From assembly GCF_016654015.1 (NCBI RefSeq), contig NZ_JAEPWM010000002.1:62001-126000 (forward strand): a stretch of DNA of 64,000 nucleotides, in the 5' to 3' direction. Positions 8,464-15,188 of this stretch are shown piece by piece; the stretch's first letter is position 1; every line of letters begins with the position of its first letter. The position numbers and the translations under genes are program-made. Under the pieces are notes generated by a model. It had not been told where the DNA came from, did no database searches, and saw only the letters and a program-made list of their open reading frames with translations. Source of the DNA: Ramlibacter ginsenosidimutans. Lineage in GTDB: Bacteria; Pseudomonadota; Gammaproteobacteria; Burkholderiales; Burkholderiaceae_C.

Positions 8464-9005
8464 TGGCGCCGGCACGCAGCTTCGCGCCCGAACTGCTCCT
8501 GGCCGCCCAGGGCGTGCGCGTCGCGTTCTTCGACGTCGACGGCGTGATGACCGACGGCGGAATCCTGTACTCCGACGAAGGCGAGACCCTCAAGCGCTTC
8601 CACACGCTCGATGGCCTGGGGCTCAAGCTGCTGCAGCGCGCCGGCATCACGCCGGTGGTGATCACGGGGCGCGACTCCAAGCCGCTGCGCAAGCGGCTGG
8701 ATGCGCTGGGCGTGGGCGAGGTGCACTACGGCACCGAGGACAAGCGGCCGGCGGCGGAAAAGACACTCGCCTCGCTGGGCCTGGACTGGTCGCAGGCCGC
8801 GGCCATGGGCGACGACTGGCCCGACCTGCCGGTGATGCGCCGCTGCGCGATCTCGGTCGCACCGCCCGACGCGCACATCGAGGTGCGCCAGTGCGCGCGC
8901 TACGTGACCGAGGCCGCCGCGGGCTGCGGCGCCGCGCGCGAATTCTGCGACCTGCTGCTGGTGGCGTCCGGCCGCTACGCGCAGTTGCTGGAGGCGTACG
9001 GGTGA
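8463..9005 (+). CDS. kdsC: 3-deoxy-D-manno-octulosonate 8-phosphate phosphatase
   Basis: A 180-residue HAD-superfamily phosphatase (type C0, no cap domain) that dephosphorylates KDO-8-phosphate. The nucleophile motif VAFFDVDGVMTDGG has Asp24 and Asp26; the motif II position is VVITGRDS; the Lys/motif III area reads VHYGTEDKRPAAEKTL; motif IV is MGDDWPDLPVM. The size is right for KdsC, and the partner isomerase kdsD is directly upstream with an overlapping start. The enzyme acts as a cytoplasmic homotetramer in the known members. Its stop codon overlaps the lptC GTG start. Confidence 0.95.
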   Translation: MAPARSFAPELLLAAQGVRVAFFDVDGVMTDGGILYSDEGETLKRFHTLDGLGLKLLQRAGITPVVITGRDSKPLRKRLDALGVGEVHYGTEDKRPAAEKTLASLGLDWSQAAAMGDDWPDLPVMRRCAISVAPPDAHIEVRQCARYVTEAAAGCGAAREFCDLLLVASGRYAQLLEAYG

Positions 9006-9631
9006 AGGCGTCGCGCGGTTTCAGCCGGGCCTGGGACCGCATCAGCATCTACCTGCCGGTCATCCTGATGGGCGTTCTGGCGCTGGGCACCTACTGGCTC
9101 GCGCGCACGACCCCGGGGGTGAGCAATGCGGTGAACGGCCAGCACGAGGCGAAGCACGAGGCCGATTACTTCCTGCGCAACTTCTCGGTCAAGTCGTTCA
9201 CGCCGCAAGGCCGCCTGAAGAGCGAGATCCAGGGGGTGGAGGCGCGCCACTATCCCGACACCGACACGCTGGAGATCGAGCAGCCGCGCTTCCGTTCGTA
9301 CAACGATGTCGGCGCGGTGACGATCGCGACGGCCAAGCACGCGATCAGCAACGGCGATGCCTCGCAGGTGCAACTCATGGGCGACGCCGTGGTCACGCGC
9401 GACCCGCCGCCCGCCCAGAAGGACCAGCCGCAGATGGAGATCCGCAGCGACTTCCTGCACCTGTTCGCGAACGACGAAAAGGTCAAGACCGACAAGCCGG
9501 TCTCCATCCGGCGCGGCAAGGACACGTTCCAGGCCGACAACCTGGACTACGACAACCTCGATCGCGTGCTGCAGATGCACGGGCGCGTGCACGGCCTGCT
9601 GCTGCCGCACGTACCGGCGGCGAAGCCATGA
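9002..9631 (+). CDS. lptC: LPS export ABC transporter periplasmic protein LptC
   Basis: A 209-residue bitopic protein: one N-terminal membrane helix at about residues 17-33 (LPVILMGVLALGTYWLA) followed by a periplasmic beta-jellyroll with the family's typical spacing (YFLRNFSVKSFTPQGRLKSEIQG, then HYPDTDTLEIEQPRF). LptC links the LptBFG extractor to the LptA bridge. The GTG at 9002 overlaps the kdsC stop (GTGA), which fixes the start and signals translational coupling. In E. coli lptA and lptB follow immediately; here the next gene is an SDR and lptA/lptB are absent from the window. Confidence 0.9.
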   Translation: MKASRGFSRAWDRISIYLPVILMGVLALGTYWLARTTPGVSNAVNGQHEAKHEADYFLRNFSVKSFTPQGRLKSEIQGVEARHYPDTDTLEIEQPRFRSYNDVGAVTIATAKHAISNGDASQVQLMGDAVVTRDPPPAQKDQPQMEIRSDFLHLFANDEKVKTDKPVSIRRGKDTFQADNLDYDNLDRVLQMHGRVHGLLLPHVPAAKP

Positions 9632-10470
9632 ACCCGCCGGACCGCCCCCAGGGCGAAACCCGGAGTGCGCAGCACGCAGGGACTCCAGTGACCGACGCGC
9701 CGCTTGCCTTCATCACCGGCGCCTCCAGCGGCATCGGCCAGGCGCTGGCCCGGCGCTATCACCAGGCCGGCTGGCGGCTGGCGCTGGTGGCGCGGCGCAC
9801 GGTGGAGACGAGCGCGTGGGCGCAGGGCGAGGGGATGGCGGCCGATCGCTGGCGCGTGTACGCGGCGGACGTCGCCGACATCGACAGCATCGTGGCTGCG
9901 GGCCAGGCCTGCATCGCGCAACAGGGCGTCCCCGACGTGGTCATCGCGAATGCCGGGATCAGCATCGGCATGGACACGGCGGACCGCGCGGACCTCGACG
10001 TGCTGGCGCGCACCCTCGCCACCAACAACGTCGGCCTGGCCGCGACCTTCCACCCCTTCGTCGCGCCGATGCGCTCGCGTGGCAGCGGCACGCTGGTGGG
10101 CATCGCCAGCGTCGCGGGCATCCGCGGGCTGCCCGGACACGGCGCCTATTCGGCCAGCAAGGCCGCGGTGATCAGCTATTGCGAGAGCCTGCGCGGCGAG
10201 TTGCGCGGCACGGGCGTGCGGGTCGTGACGATCGCGCCGGGCTACGTCGACACGCCGCTCACCCGCAAGAACCGCTACGGCATGCCCTTCCTGATGCGTG
10301 CCGAGGACTTCGCCGATGCGGCGTACCGCACGATCGCCGCGGGCCGCAGCTATCGCGTGATCCCGTGGCAGATGGGCGTCGTGGCCAAGCTGCTGCGCGC
10401 CCTGCCCAATCCGGTGTTCGACCGGCTGCTCGCGGGCCGCCCGCGCAAGCACCGGCAGAACGAGCGCTGA
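9628..10470 (+). CDS. Classical short-chain dehydrogenase/reductase (SDR family)
   Basis: About 280 residues. The NAD(P)-binding motif TGASSGIGQALA lies near residue 35, NAG is present (IANAGISIG), and the catalytic Ser...Tyr-x-x-x-Lys set appears as GIASVAGIRGLPGHGAYSASKAA. Substrate is unknown. ATG 9628 overlaps the lptC stop (ATGA), supporting this start, but it adds about 27 residues before the Rossmann strand; a GTG at 9688 would give a more typical N terminus. It is the last gene of the kds/lpt operon, before the RRM genes on the opposite strand. The position after lptC suggests an envelope-lipid or LPS-related role, but this is only context. Confidence 0.88.
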   Translation: MNPPDRPQGETRSAQHAGTPVTDAPLAFITGASSGIGQALARRYHQAGWRLALVARRTVETSAWAQGEGMAADRWRVYAADVADIDSIVAAGQACIAQQGVPDVVIANAGISIGMDTADRADLDVLARTLATNNVGLAATFHPFVAPMRSRGSGTLVGIASVAGIRGLPGHGAYSASKAAVISYCESLRGELRGTGVRVVTIAPGYVDTPLTRKNRYGMPFLMRAEDFADAAYRTIAAGRSYRVIPWQMGVVAKLLRALPNPVFDRLLAGRPRKHRQNER

Positions 10471-10509
10471 CGCGCCGGCCGCGGCGAGGCGCAGGGCCTG
10501 CGAGGCCAT

Positions 10510-10536
10510 GAAAAAGGGCTCCGTGAGGAGCCCTTC
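10510..10536 (-). terminator. Intrinsic terminator of the first RRM gene
   Basis: A perfect 7-bp stem (10516-10522 with 10527-10533, GGGCTCC/GGAGCCC, loop of 4) is followed on the minus strand by a run of five T (complement of 10511-10515). It lies 20 bases beyond the stop codon at 10554. Confidence 0.85.
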
Positions 10537-10553
10537 GTTCGCAGGAGTGTGGG

Positions 10554-11066
10554 TCAGTAGCTGTTGCCACCGCCACCGTAGCCGCCGCCACCGCCGGAGC
10601 GGCCACCGCCGCCGCCGCGGGGACCCGCGCCGTACGGGCTGCGGAAGCCGCCGTCCTGGCCGCCACCGCCACCGCCGCGGCCACCACCGCCGCCGCCGTA
10701 GCCGCCGCCGCCACCACCGCCGGAGCGACCACCGCCACCGCCGCCGTAGCCGCCGCCACCGCCGCCGTAGCCGCCGCCACCACCACCGCCGCCGCTTCCG
10801 AAGCCGCGCGGACGCTGCTCCATCGGACGCGCCTCGTTGACGACGACGCTGCGGCCGCCCATGGACTGGCCGTTCATGCCGGTGATGGCTGCCTGCGCTT
10901 CGGCGTCACTGCCCATTTCGACGAATCCGAAGCCCTTCGACCGACCGGTCTCGCGCTCCATCATCACCTTGGCGCTGGTGACCTGGCCGAACTGGCTGAA
11001 CGCCTGCTCCAGGTCGCTGTCACGCACCTGGTAGGGCAGGTTGCCTACGTACAGTTTGTTGCCCAT
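10554..11066 (-). CDS. RNA-binding protein with one RRM and a glycine-rich tail (paralogue A)
   Basis: A 170-residue protein. Residues 1-80 are an RNA recognition motif: RNP2 is LYVGNLPY and RNP1 is SKGFGFVEM. The remainder is almost entirely Gly with Tyr, Ser, Arg and Pro (GGGGYGGGG-type units), a low-complexity RGG/GY-like tail. Such single-RRM glycine-rich proteins in bacteria resemble cold-inducible Rbp proteins and bind RNA non-specifically. It is a paralogue of the gene at 11324-11734. Shine-Dalgarno AGGAG lies 9 bases before the ATG, but it is buried in a predicted hairpin (see leader entry). Start is unambiguous because the RRM begins at residue 4. Confidence 0.93.
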   Translation of the reverse strand: MGNKLYVGNLPYQVRDSDLEQAFSQFGQVTSAKVMMERETGRSKGFGFVEMGSDAEAQAAITGMNGQSMGGRSVVVNEARPMEQRPRGFGSGGGGGGGGYGGGGGGYGGGGGGRSGGGGGGGYGGGGGGRGGGGGGQDGGFRSPYGAGPRGGGGGRSGGGGGYGGGGNSY

Positions 11067-11113
11067 CTACAGGGACTCCTGAAAAAACATTGAACCGAGA
11101 GCGATGGAGTCCC
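11067..11113 (-). promoter_or_regulatory. 5' leader hairpin sequestering the Shine-Dalgarno of RRM gene A
   Basis: In the minus-strand transcript, the 8-base segment complementary to 11106-11113 pairs perfectly with that complementary to 11072-11079 (GGGACTCC/GGAGTCCC), closing a 26-base loop. Four of the five bases of the AGGAG Shine-Dalgarno (11080-11076) are inside the stem. The same arrangement occurs before paralogue B, suggesting translational control, for instance thermosensing or autoregulation. Confidence 0.55.
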
Positions 11114-11284
11114 GAAAACGCATTCGAGCAAGAAGCGACGCGAAAGGCACCTGTTCACCGCACCTGCGTGTCAAGTCCAGACCACGCTACAAACATTATG
11201 GAGCAGATCATTGGCGCGGTGGCAAGGGGTGCGGACCGGAGGCGCGGTGAAAAAATCGACGGGGCCCGCCGGCCGGCCGGCCAT

Positions 11285-11309
11285 GAAAAAAGGGCCCGCA
11301 GGCCCTTTC
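11285..11309 (-). terminator. Intrinsic terminator of the second RRM gene
   Basis: A 6-bp perfect stem (AGGGCC at 11291-11296, GGCCCT at 11301-11306, 4-base loop) with an A-tract at 11286-11291, which is a T-tract on the minus strand. It lies just past the stop codon at 11324. Confidence 0.85.
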
Positions 11310-11323
11310 TTGGATCGATCCGA

Positions 11324-11734
11324 TCAGTAGCGATCGCGGCCACCGCCGCCGAAGCCGCCACCGCCGCCGGAGCGGCCGCCGCCGCCACCACCGTAGCCGC
11401 CACCACCGCCGCCGCCGCCGAAACCACGGCCGCCGCCGCCGCCGCCACCACCGTAGCCGCCGCCACCACCGCCACCGCTGCGGGGCTCCATCGGACGCGC
11501 TTCGTTCACGACGAGCGCGCGGCCGCCGTGCTGCTGGCCGTTCAGGCCTTCGATCGCGGCTTGCGCCTCGGCCGGGCTGCCCATTTCGACAAAGCCGAAG
11601 CCCTTGGAGCGGCCGGTGTCGCGCTCCATCATCACCTTGGCGGAGGTAACGGTACCGAACTGGCTGAACGCCTGCTCGAGTTCGTCGTCACGGAAAGAGT
11701 AGGGAAGGTTCCCCACGTAGAGTTTGTTGCCCAT
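11324..11734 (-). CDS. RNA-binding protein with one RRM and a glycine-rich tail (paralogue B)
   Basis: A 136-residue protein nearly identical in its RRM (residues 1-78) to the product of 10554-11066: LYVGNLPYSFRDDELEQAFSQFG, then RNP1 SKGFGFVEM. The glycine-rich tail is shorter and ends FGGGGRDRY. Both genes are on the minus strand, each with its own terminator and its own leader hairpin, so they are expressed as separate units after a tandem duplication. Likely an RNA chaperone-like cytoplasmic protein; a specific target is unknown. Confidence 0.93.
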   Translation of the reverse strand: MGNKLYVGNLPYSFRDDELEQAFSQFGTVTSAKVMMERDTGRSKGFGFVEMGSPAEAQAAIEGLNGQQHGGRALVVNEARPMEPRSGGGGGGGYGGGGGGGGRGFGGGGGGGGYGGGGGGRSGGGGGFGGGGRDRY

Positions 11735-11773
11735 TCATGGACTCCTGAAAAAAACGCACGAGCGATGGAGTCC
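11735..11773 (-). promoter_or_regulatory. 5' leader hairpin sequestering the Shine-Dalgarno of RRM gene B
   Basis: A 7-bp perfect inverted repeat (11739-11745 with 11767-11773, GGACTCC/GGAGTCC) encloses a 21-base loop. The Shine-Dalgarno AGGAG is 7 bases before the ATG and overlaps the stem. Loop ends (TGAAAAAA and GAGCGAT on the plus strand) match the leader of paralogue A while the loop middle differs. Confidence 0.55.
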
Positions 11774-11914
11774 GCAAGACGAGTCAAAAACCACGCGAGA
11801 CAAACAAACACCGCAAACCAGCAGGCCCGGTCGGCCCGCGACCTGGATTATGCGCCTTCGCGGCCGGGCGTGCCTCCGGTGCGACCCGGAGTGTTGCTGG
11901 CACGCCCGTGTAGC

Positions 11915-13117
11915 TCACCAGTTCACGTCGCGGTCCGGGGTGGAACCGATGCGGTGGATGGCCAGGTCGGCGCCTTCGAATTCCTGTTCCGCCGAGAGGC
12001 GCAAGCCCATCACGGCCTTCAGGATCCCGTAGACCGCGAAGCCGCTCACCAGCGCCCAGGCGACGCCCAGGAGGCTGCCGATCAGCTGCGCGCCGAGGCT
12101 CACGCCGCCCAGGCCGCCCAGCGCGCGCGAGCCGAAGATGCCGGCGGCGATGCCGCCCCACAGGCCGCACAGGCCGTGCAGGGGCCACACGCCCAGCACG
12201 TCGTCGACCTTCCAGCGGTTCTGGACCAGGGTGAACATGCTCACGAAGATCACGCCCGCGGCAGCACCCACGACGAGCGCTCCGACCGGATGCATGAGGT
12301 CGCTGCCCGCGCAGACGGCGACCAGGCCTGCGAGCGGGCCGTTGTGCACGAAGCCGGGGTCATTGCGCCCCGCCAGCAAGGCGGCGAGCGTGCCACCGAC
12401 CATGGCCATGAGGGAGTTGACGGCGACCAGGCCCGAGATCTTGTCGATGCTCTGCGCGCTCATCACGTTGAAGCCGAACCAGCCCACCGTCAGCACCCAG
12501 GCGCCGAGCGCCAGGAAGGGAATGTTGGACGGCGGGTGGGCCGAGATGGCGCCGTCCTTGCGGTAGCGGTTGCTGCGCGCGCCGAGCAGCAGGACCGCGG
12601 GCAAGGCCAGCCAGCCGCCCAGCGCGTGGACCACGATGGAGCCCGCGAAGTCGTGGAAGGGCGCGCCGGTGAGCGACTGGATCCAGTCCTGGATGCCGAA
12701 GCGCTGGTTCCAGGCGACGCCCTCGAACAGCGGATAGATCACGCCGACGATGAGCGCCGTCGCAATCAGCTGCGGGCCGAAGCGGGCGCGCTCCGCGATC
12801 CCGCCGGAGATGATGGCCGGGATGGCCGCGGCGAAGGTGAGCAGGAAGAAGAACTTCACCAGGCCGTAGCCGTTCTGCGCGACCAGTTGGTCGGCGCCGA
12901 CGAGGAAGCTGGTCCCGTAGGCCACCGTGTAGCCGACCAGGAAGTAGGCGACGGTGGAGACGGAGAAATCGACCAGGATCTTCACCAGCGCGTTGACCTG
13001 GTTCTTCTTGCGCACGGTGCCGAGCTCCAGGAAGGCGAAGCCGGAGTGCATCGCCAGGACCAGGATCGCTCCCAGCAGGATGAACAGGACGTCCGTGCCC
13101 TGTTTGAGTGCTTCCAT
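11915..13117 (-). CDS. amt: Ammonium transporter (Amt family)
   Basis: About 400 residues with the eleven hydrophobic segments of Amt proteins. The pore twin-histidine positions are visible as FHDFAGSIVVHALGG and PLHGLCGLWGG, and the N-terminal signature is LAMHSGFAFLELGTVRKKN. It imports ammonium as a trimer in the inner membrane. The ATG at 13117 has a good Shine-Dalgarno (AGAGG) upstream; an earlier in-frame start would add an unlikely charged extension. There is no N-terminal signal peptide and no PII (glnK) gene alongside, unlike the common glnK-amtB pair. A sigma-54-type promoter lies about 75 bases upstream, consistent with nitrogen control. Confidence 0.93.
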   Translation of the reverse strand: MEALKQGTDVLFILLGAILVLAMHSGFAFLELGTVRKKNQVNALVKILVDFSVSTVAYFLVGYTVAYGTSFLVGADQLVAQNGYGLVKFFFLLTFAAAIPAIISGGIAERARFGPQLIATALIVGVIYPLFEGVAWNQRFGIQDWIQSLTGAPFHDFAGSIVVHALGGWLALPAVLLLGARSNRYRKDGAISAHPPSNIPFLALGAWVLTVGWFGFNVMSAQSIDKISGLVAVNSLMAMVGGTLAALLAGRNDPGFVHNGPLAGLVAVCAGSDLMHPVGALVVGAAAGVIFVSMFTLVQNRWKVDDVLGVWPLHGLCGLWGGIAAGIFGSRALGGLGGVSLGAQLIGSLLGVAWALVSGFAVYGILKAVMGLRLSAEQEFEGADLAIHRIGSTPDRDVNW

Positions 13118-13189
13118 GAGTGCCTCTTTGAATGAAATGCTTTGTTGTGGTGCGTTCTGGCCGTCGTTTCGGCGCTCGCACCAAAAGCA

Positions 13190-13205
13190 AGCAATAAGCG
13201 CGCCA
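13190..13205 (-). promoter_or_regulatory. Sigma-54 (RpoN) type promoter for amt
   Basis: On the minus strand the sequence reads TGGCGC-N5-TTGCT, one base off the -24/-12 consensus TGGCAC-N5-TTGCW in the -24 half and perfect in the -12 half. The start point would be near 13180, leaving a leader of about 60 bases before ATG 13117. A partial NtrC-like site (GCAC...ATTGGT) lies at 13223-13235, just upstream; NtrC sites are usually farther away, so that part is tentative. Confidence 0.6.
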
Positions 13206-13333
13206 TCGGTGTGCGCCGGCGCGCACCGCATTGGTCACAGACGCGGGTTCCCACGGTGATGCGTAGTCCCGCGGTGTTCCGGTGCCCGGAGTCCTGGCGC
13301 CCTGGCACCGGGCGGCCGCTGCGGCGCATTGGC

Positions 13334-13339
13334 TATACT
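13334..13339 (+). promoter_or_regulatory. Putative -10 box (TATACT) for the metX leader
   Basis: TATACT ends 6 bases before the first base of the riboswitch aptamer, the right distance for transcription to start at about 13346. No good -35 box is seen at 16-18 bases upstream, so the promoter may need an activator or be weak. Confidence 0.4.
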
Positions 13340-13345
13340 CGCCCG

Positions 13346-13394
13346 CAGCGCCGATTTGCTTCGCTTGCGGGCGCTCAATAAATGCCGCTAAAGA
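13346..13394 (+). promoter_or_regulatory. SAM-II (SAM-alpha) riboswitch aptamer upstream of metX
   Basis: The region matches the compact SAM-II pseudoknot by eye. Stem P1 is AGCGC (13347-13351) with GCGCT (13371-13375). The loop carries GATTT right after the 5' strand. The conserved AATAAATG segment follows P1, and the pseudoknot is GCGG (13367-13370) with CCGC (13385-13388), running into the conserved GCTAAA. SAM-II aptamers bind S-adenosylmethionine and lower expression of methionine genes; metX is a classic target. Confidence 0.85.
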
Positions 13395-13401
13395 CAGGCC
13401 G

Positions 13402-13432
13402 ACCCGGCCCGCTCGAGCGGTCCGGGTTTTTT
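13402..13432 (+). terminator. Intrinsic terminator/attenuator between riboswitch and metX
   Basis: ACCCGG (13402-13407) pairs with CCGGGT (13422-13427), enclosing a second small stem CCGC-TCGA-GCGG. T-tract 13427-13432 follows directly. It sits 8 bases after the aptamer and 8 bases before the metX ATG, as expected for an expression platform that stops transcription. Confidence 0.8.
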
Positions 13433-13440
13433 CTTGTCTC

Positions 13441-14607
13441 ATGACGCTGATCGCCACGCCACGGTCCCTCTCCTTCGACGCGCCGCTTGCGCTGCAAAGC
13501 GGCGCCTCGATCCGCCAGTACTCGCTGGCCTACGAGACCTACGGCACCCTCAACGCGGACCGCAGCAACGCGGTGCTGATCTGCCATGCGCTCAACGCCT
13601 CGCACCACGTCGCAGGCGTCTATGCGGGCCAGGAGAAATCCGAAGGCTGGTGGGACAGCATGATCGGCCCGGGCAAGCCGGTCGACACCAACCGCTTCTT
13701 CGTGATCGGCGTCAACAACCTGGGCTCGTGCTTCGGCTCCACCGGACCCATGCACGTTAACCCCGACACCGGCCGCATCTACGGCGCCGACTTCCCGGTG
13801 GTGACCGTGGAGGACTGGGTCAACGCGCAGGCCCGCCTGCTCGATGCGCTGGGCATCCAGCAGCTTGCCGCCGTCATGGGCGGCAGCCTGGGCGGGATGC
13901 AGGCGCTGTCGTGGACCCTGCAGTATCCGCAGCGCGTGCGGCATGCGGTGGTGGTGGCGAGCGCGCCCAACCTCAACGCCGAGAACATCGCCTTCAACGA
14001 GGTGGCGCGGCGCGCGATCGTCACCGACCCCGACTTCCACGGCGGCCACTTCTACGAGCACGGCGTGGTGCCCAAGCGCGGCCTGCGCATCGCGCGGATG
14101 ATCGGGCACATCACCTACCTGTCCGACGACGTGATGAACGAGAAGTTCGGGCGGCAGCTGCGCAACGGGCTGCTCCAATACACCACGCAGGACATCGAGT
14201 TCCAGATCGAGAGCTACCTGCGCTACCAGGGTGACAAGTTCAGCGAGTACTTCGACGCGAACACCTACCTCCTGATCACCCGCGCGCTGGACTACTTCGA
14301 CCCGGCCATCCGCTTCGACGGCGACCTGGCGCGGGCGCTGGCGCCGGCGACGGCCCGCTTCCTGCTCGTGAGCTTCAGCACCGACTGGCGCTTCTCGCCC
14401 AAGCGGAGCCGCGAGATTGTGAAGGCGCTGCTCGACAACGACCGCGACGTGAGCTACGCGGAGATCGACGCCCCGCACGGCCACGACGCCTTCCTGCTGG
14501 AAGACGCGCGCTACCTCGCCGTGGTGCGCTCCTACTTCGAGCGCATTGCCGCGGAGTTCGCGGGCGCGGCGGCCGTGCGCGAACTGCCGGCGGGGGCGCT
14601 GCTGTGA
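13441..14607 (+). CDS. metX: Homoserine O-acetyltransferase (or O-succinyltransferase)
   Basis: A 388-residue alpha/beta-hydrolase-fold enzyme that acylates homoserine in methionine synthesis. The nucleophile elbow is [11 protein letters not shown] with Ser near residue 149; the catalytic Asp and His are in [10 protein letters not shown] and [11 protein letters not shown] near the C terminus. Length matches MetX. The motif SYETYG-type opening ([16 protein letters not shown]) is intact. Beta-proteobacterial MetX enzymes may use succinyl-CoA or acetyl-CoA; the residue set that decides was not examined. The ATG at 13441 follows the terminator T-tract with no visible Shine-Dalgarno. metW overlaps its stop by 4 bases (GTGA). 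Confidence 0.95.
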   Translation: MTLIATPRSLSFDAPLALQSGASIRQYSLAYETYGTLNADRSNAVLICHALNASHHVAGVYAGQEKSEGWWDSMIGPGKPVDTNRFFVIGVNNLGSCFGSTGPMHVNPDTGRIYGADFPVVTVEDWVNAQARLLDALGIQQLAAVMGGSLGGMQALSWTLQYPQRVRHAVVVASAPNLNAENIAFNEVARRAIVTDPDFHGGHFYEHGVVPKRGLRIARMIGHITYLSDDVMNEKFGRQLRNGLLQYTTQDIEFQIESYLRYQGDKFSEYFDANTYLLITRALDYFDPAIRFDGDLARALAPATARFLLVSFSTDWRFSPKRSREIVKALLDNDRDVSYAEIDAPHGHDAFLLEDARYLAVVRSYFERIAAEFAGAAAVRELPAGALL

Positions 14608-15188
14608 CCGACCGCACGACGCTGCAGACCATCGCGCAACTGGTGCCGCAGGGCGCGCGCGTGCTGGACCTGGGCTGCGGCGACGGCGCCCTGCTGGACT
14701 ACCTGCAGCGCGAACGGGGCTGCAGCGGCTACGGCATCGAGATCGCCGACGGCAACGTGCTGGCCTGCGTCAAGCGCGGCGTCAACGTGATCCAGCTGAA
14801 CCTGGACCAGGGCCTGTCGCTGTTCGACGACGACTCCTTCGACGTCGTGCTGCAGATCGACACGCTGCAGCACCTGCGCAATGCCGAGACCATGCTGCGC
14901 GAGACCGCGCGCATCGGCAAGCTGGGCATCGTGGCCTTCCCCAACTTCGCGCACTGGATCAATCGCCTGTCCATCATGCGCGGGCGCATGCCGGTGACCA
15001 AGCGCCTGCCCTACCAGTGGTACGACACGCCGAACATCCGCGTCGGCACCTACAAGGACTTCGAAGTGCTGGCGACCAAGAACCGCCTCGCCATCCTCGA
15101 TGCCTTCGGCCTGCAGGACGGAAAGGTGCGGCGCTTCCTGCCGAACCTCACCGCGAGCACCGCGGTGTTCAAGTTCGAACGCGGATGA
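14604..15188 (+). CDS. metW: Methionine biosynthesis protein MetW (SAM-dependent methyltransferase fold)
   Basis: A 194-residue protein with class I methyltransferase motifs: [15 protein letters not shown] near residue 20, followed by [10 protein letters not shown] and QIDTLQHL. MetW partners MetX in many proteobacteria and is needed for its full activity; it is always encoded beside metX. The GTG start overlaps the metX stop, and its own stop overlaps the chrA start (ATGA). The C-terminal region ([18 protein letters not shown]) is typical of the family. Regulation should follow the SAM-II riboswitch upstream of metX. Confidence 0.95.
   Translation: MTDRTTLQTIAQLVPQGARVLDLGCGDGALLDYLQRERGCSGYGIEIADGNVLACVKRGVNVIQLNLDQGLSLFDDDSFDVVLQIDTLQHLRNAETMLRETARIGKLGIVAFPNFAHWINRLSIMRGRMPVTKRLPYQWYDTPNIRVGTYKDFEVLATKNRLAILDAFGLQDGKVRRFLPNLTASTAVFKFERG

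Noticed and set aside
10580..10800. CCACCGCC-type tandem triplets looking like a repeat array
   Set aside because: They are the glycine codons of the RRM protein's low-complexity tail, not an independent repeat or CRISPR array; the same holds for 11340-11480.
13303..13320. TGGCAC at 13303 as a sigma-54 -24 box for metX
   Set aside because: The -12 half reads GGCCGC instead of TTGC; only the minus-strand site at 13190-13205 fits.
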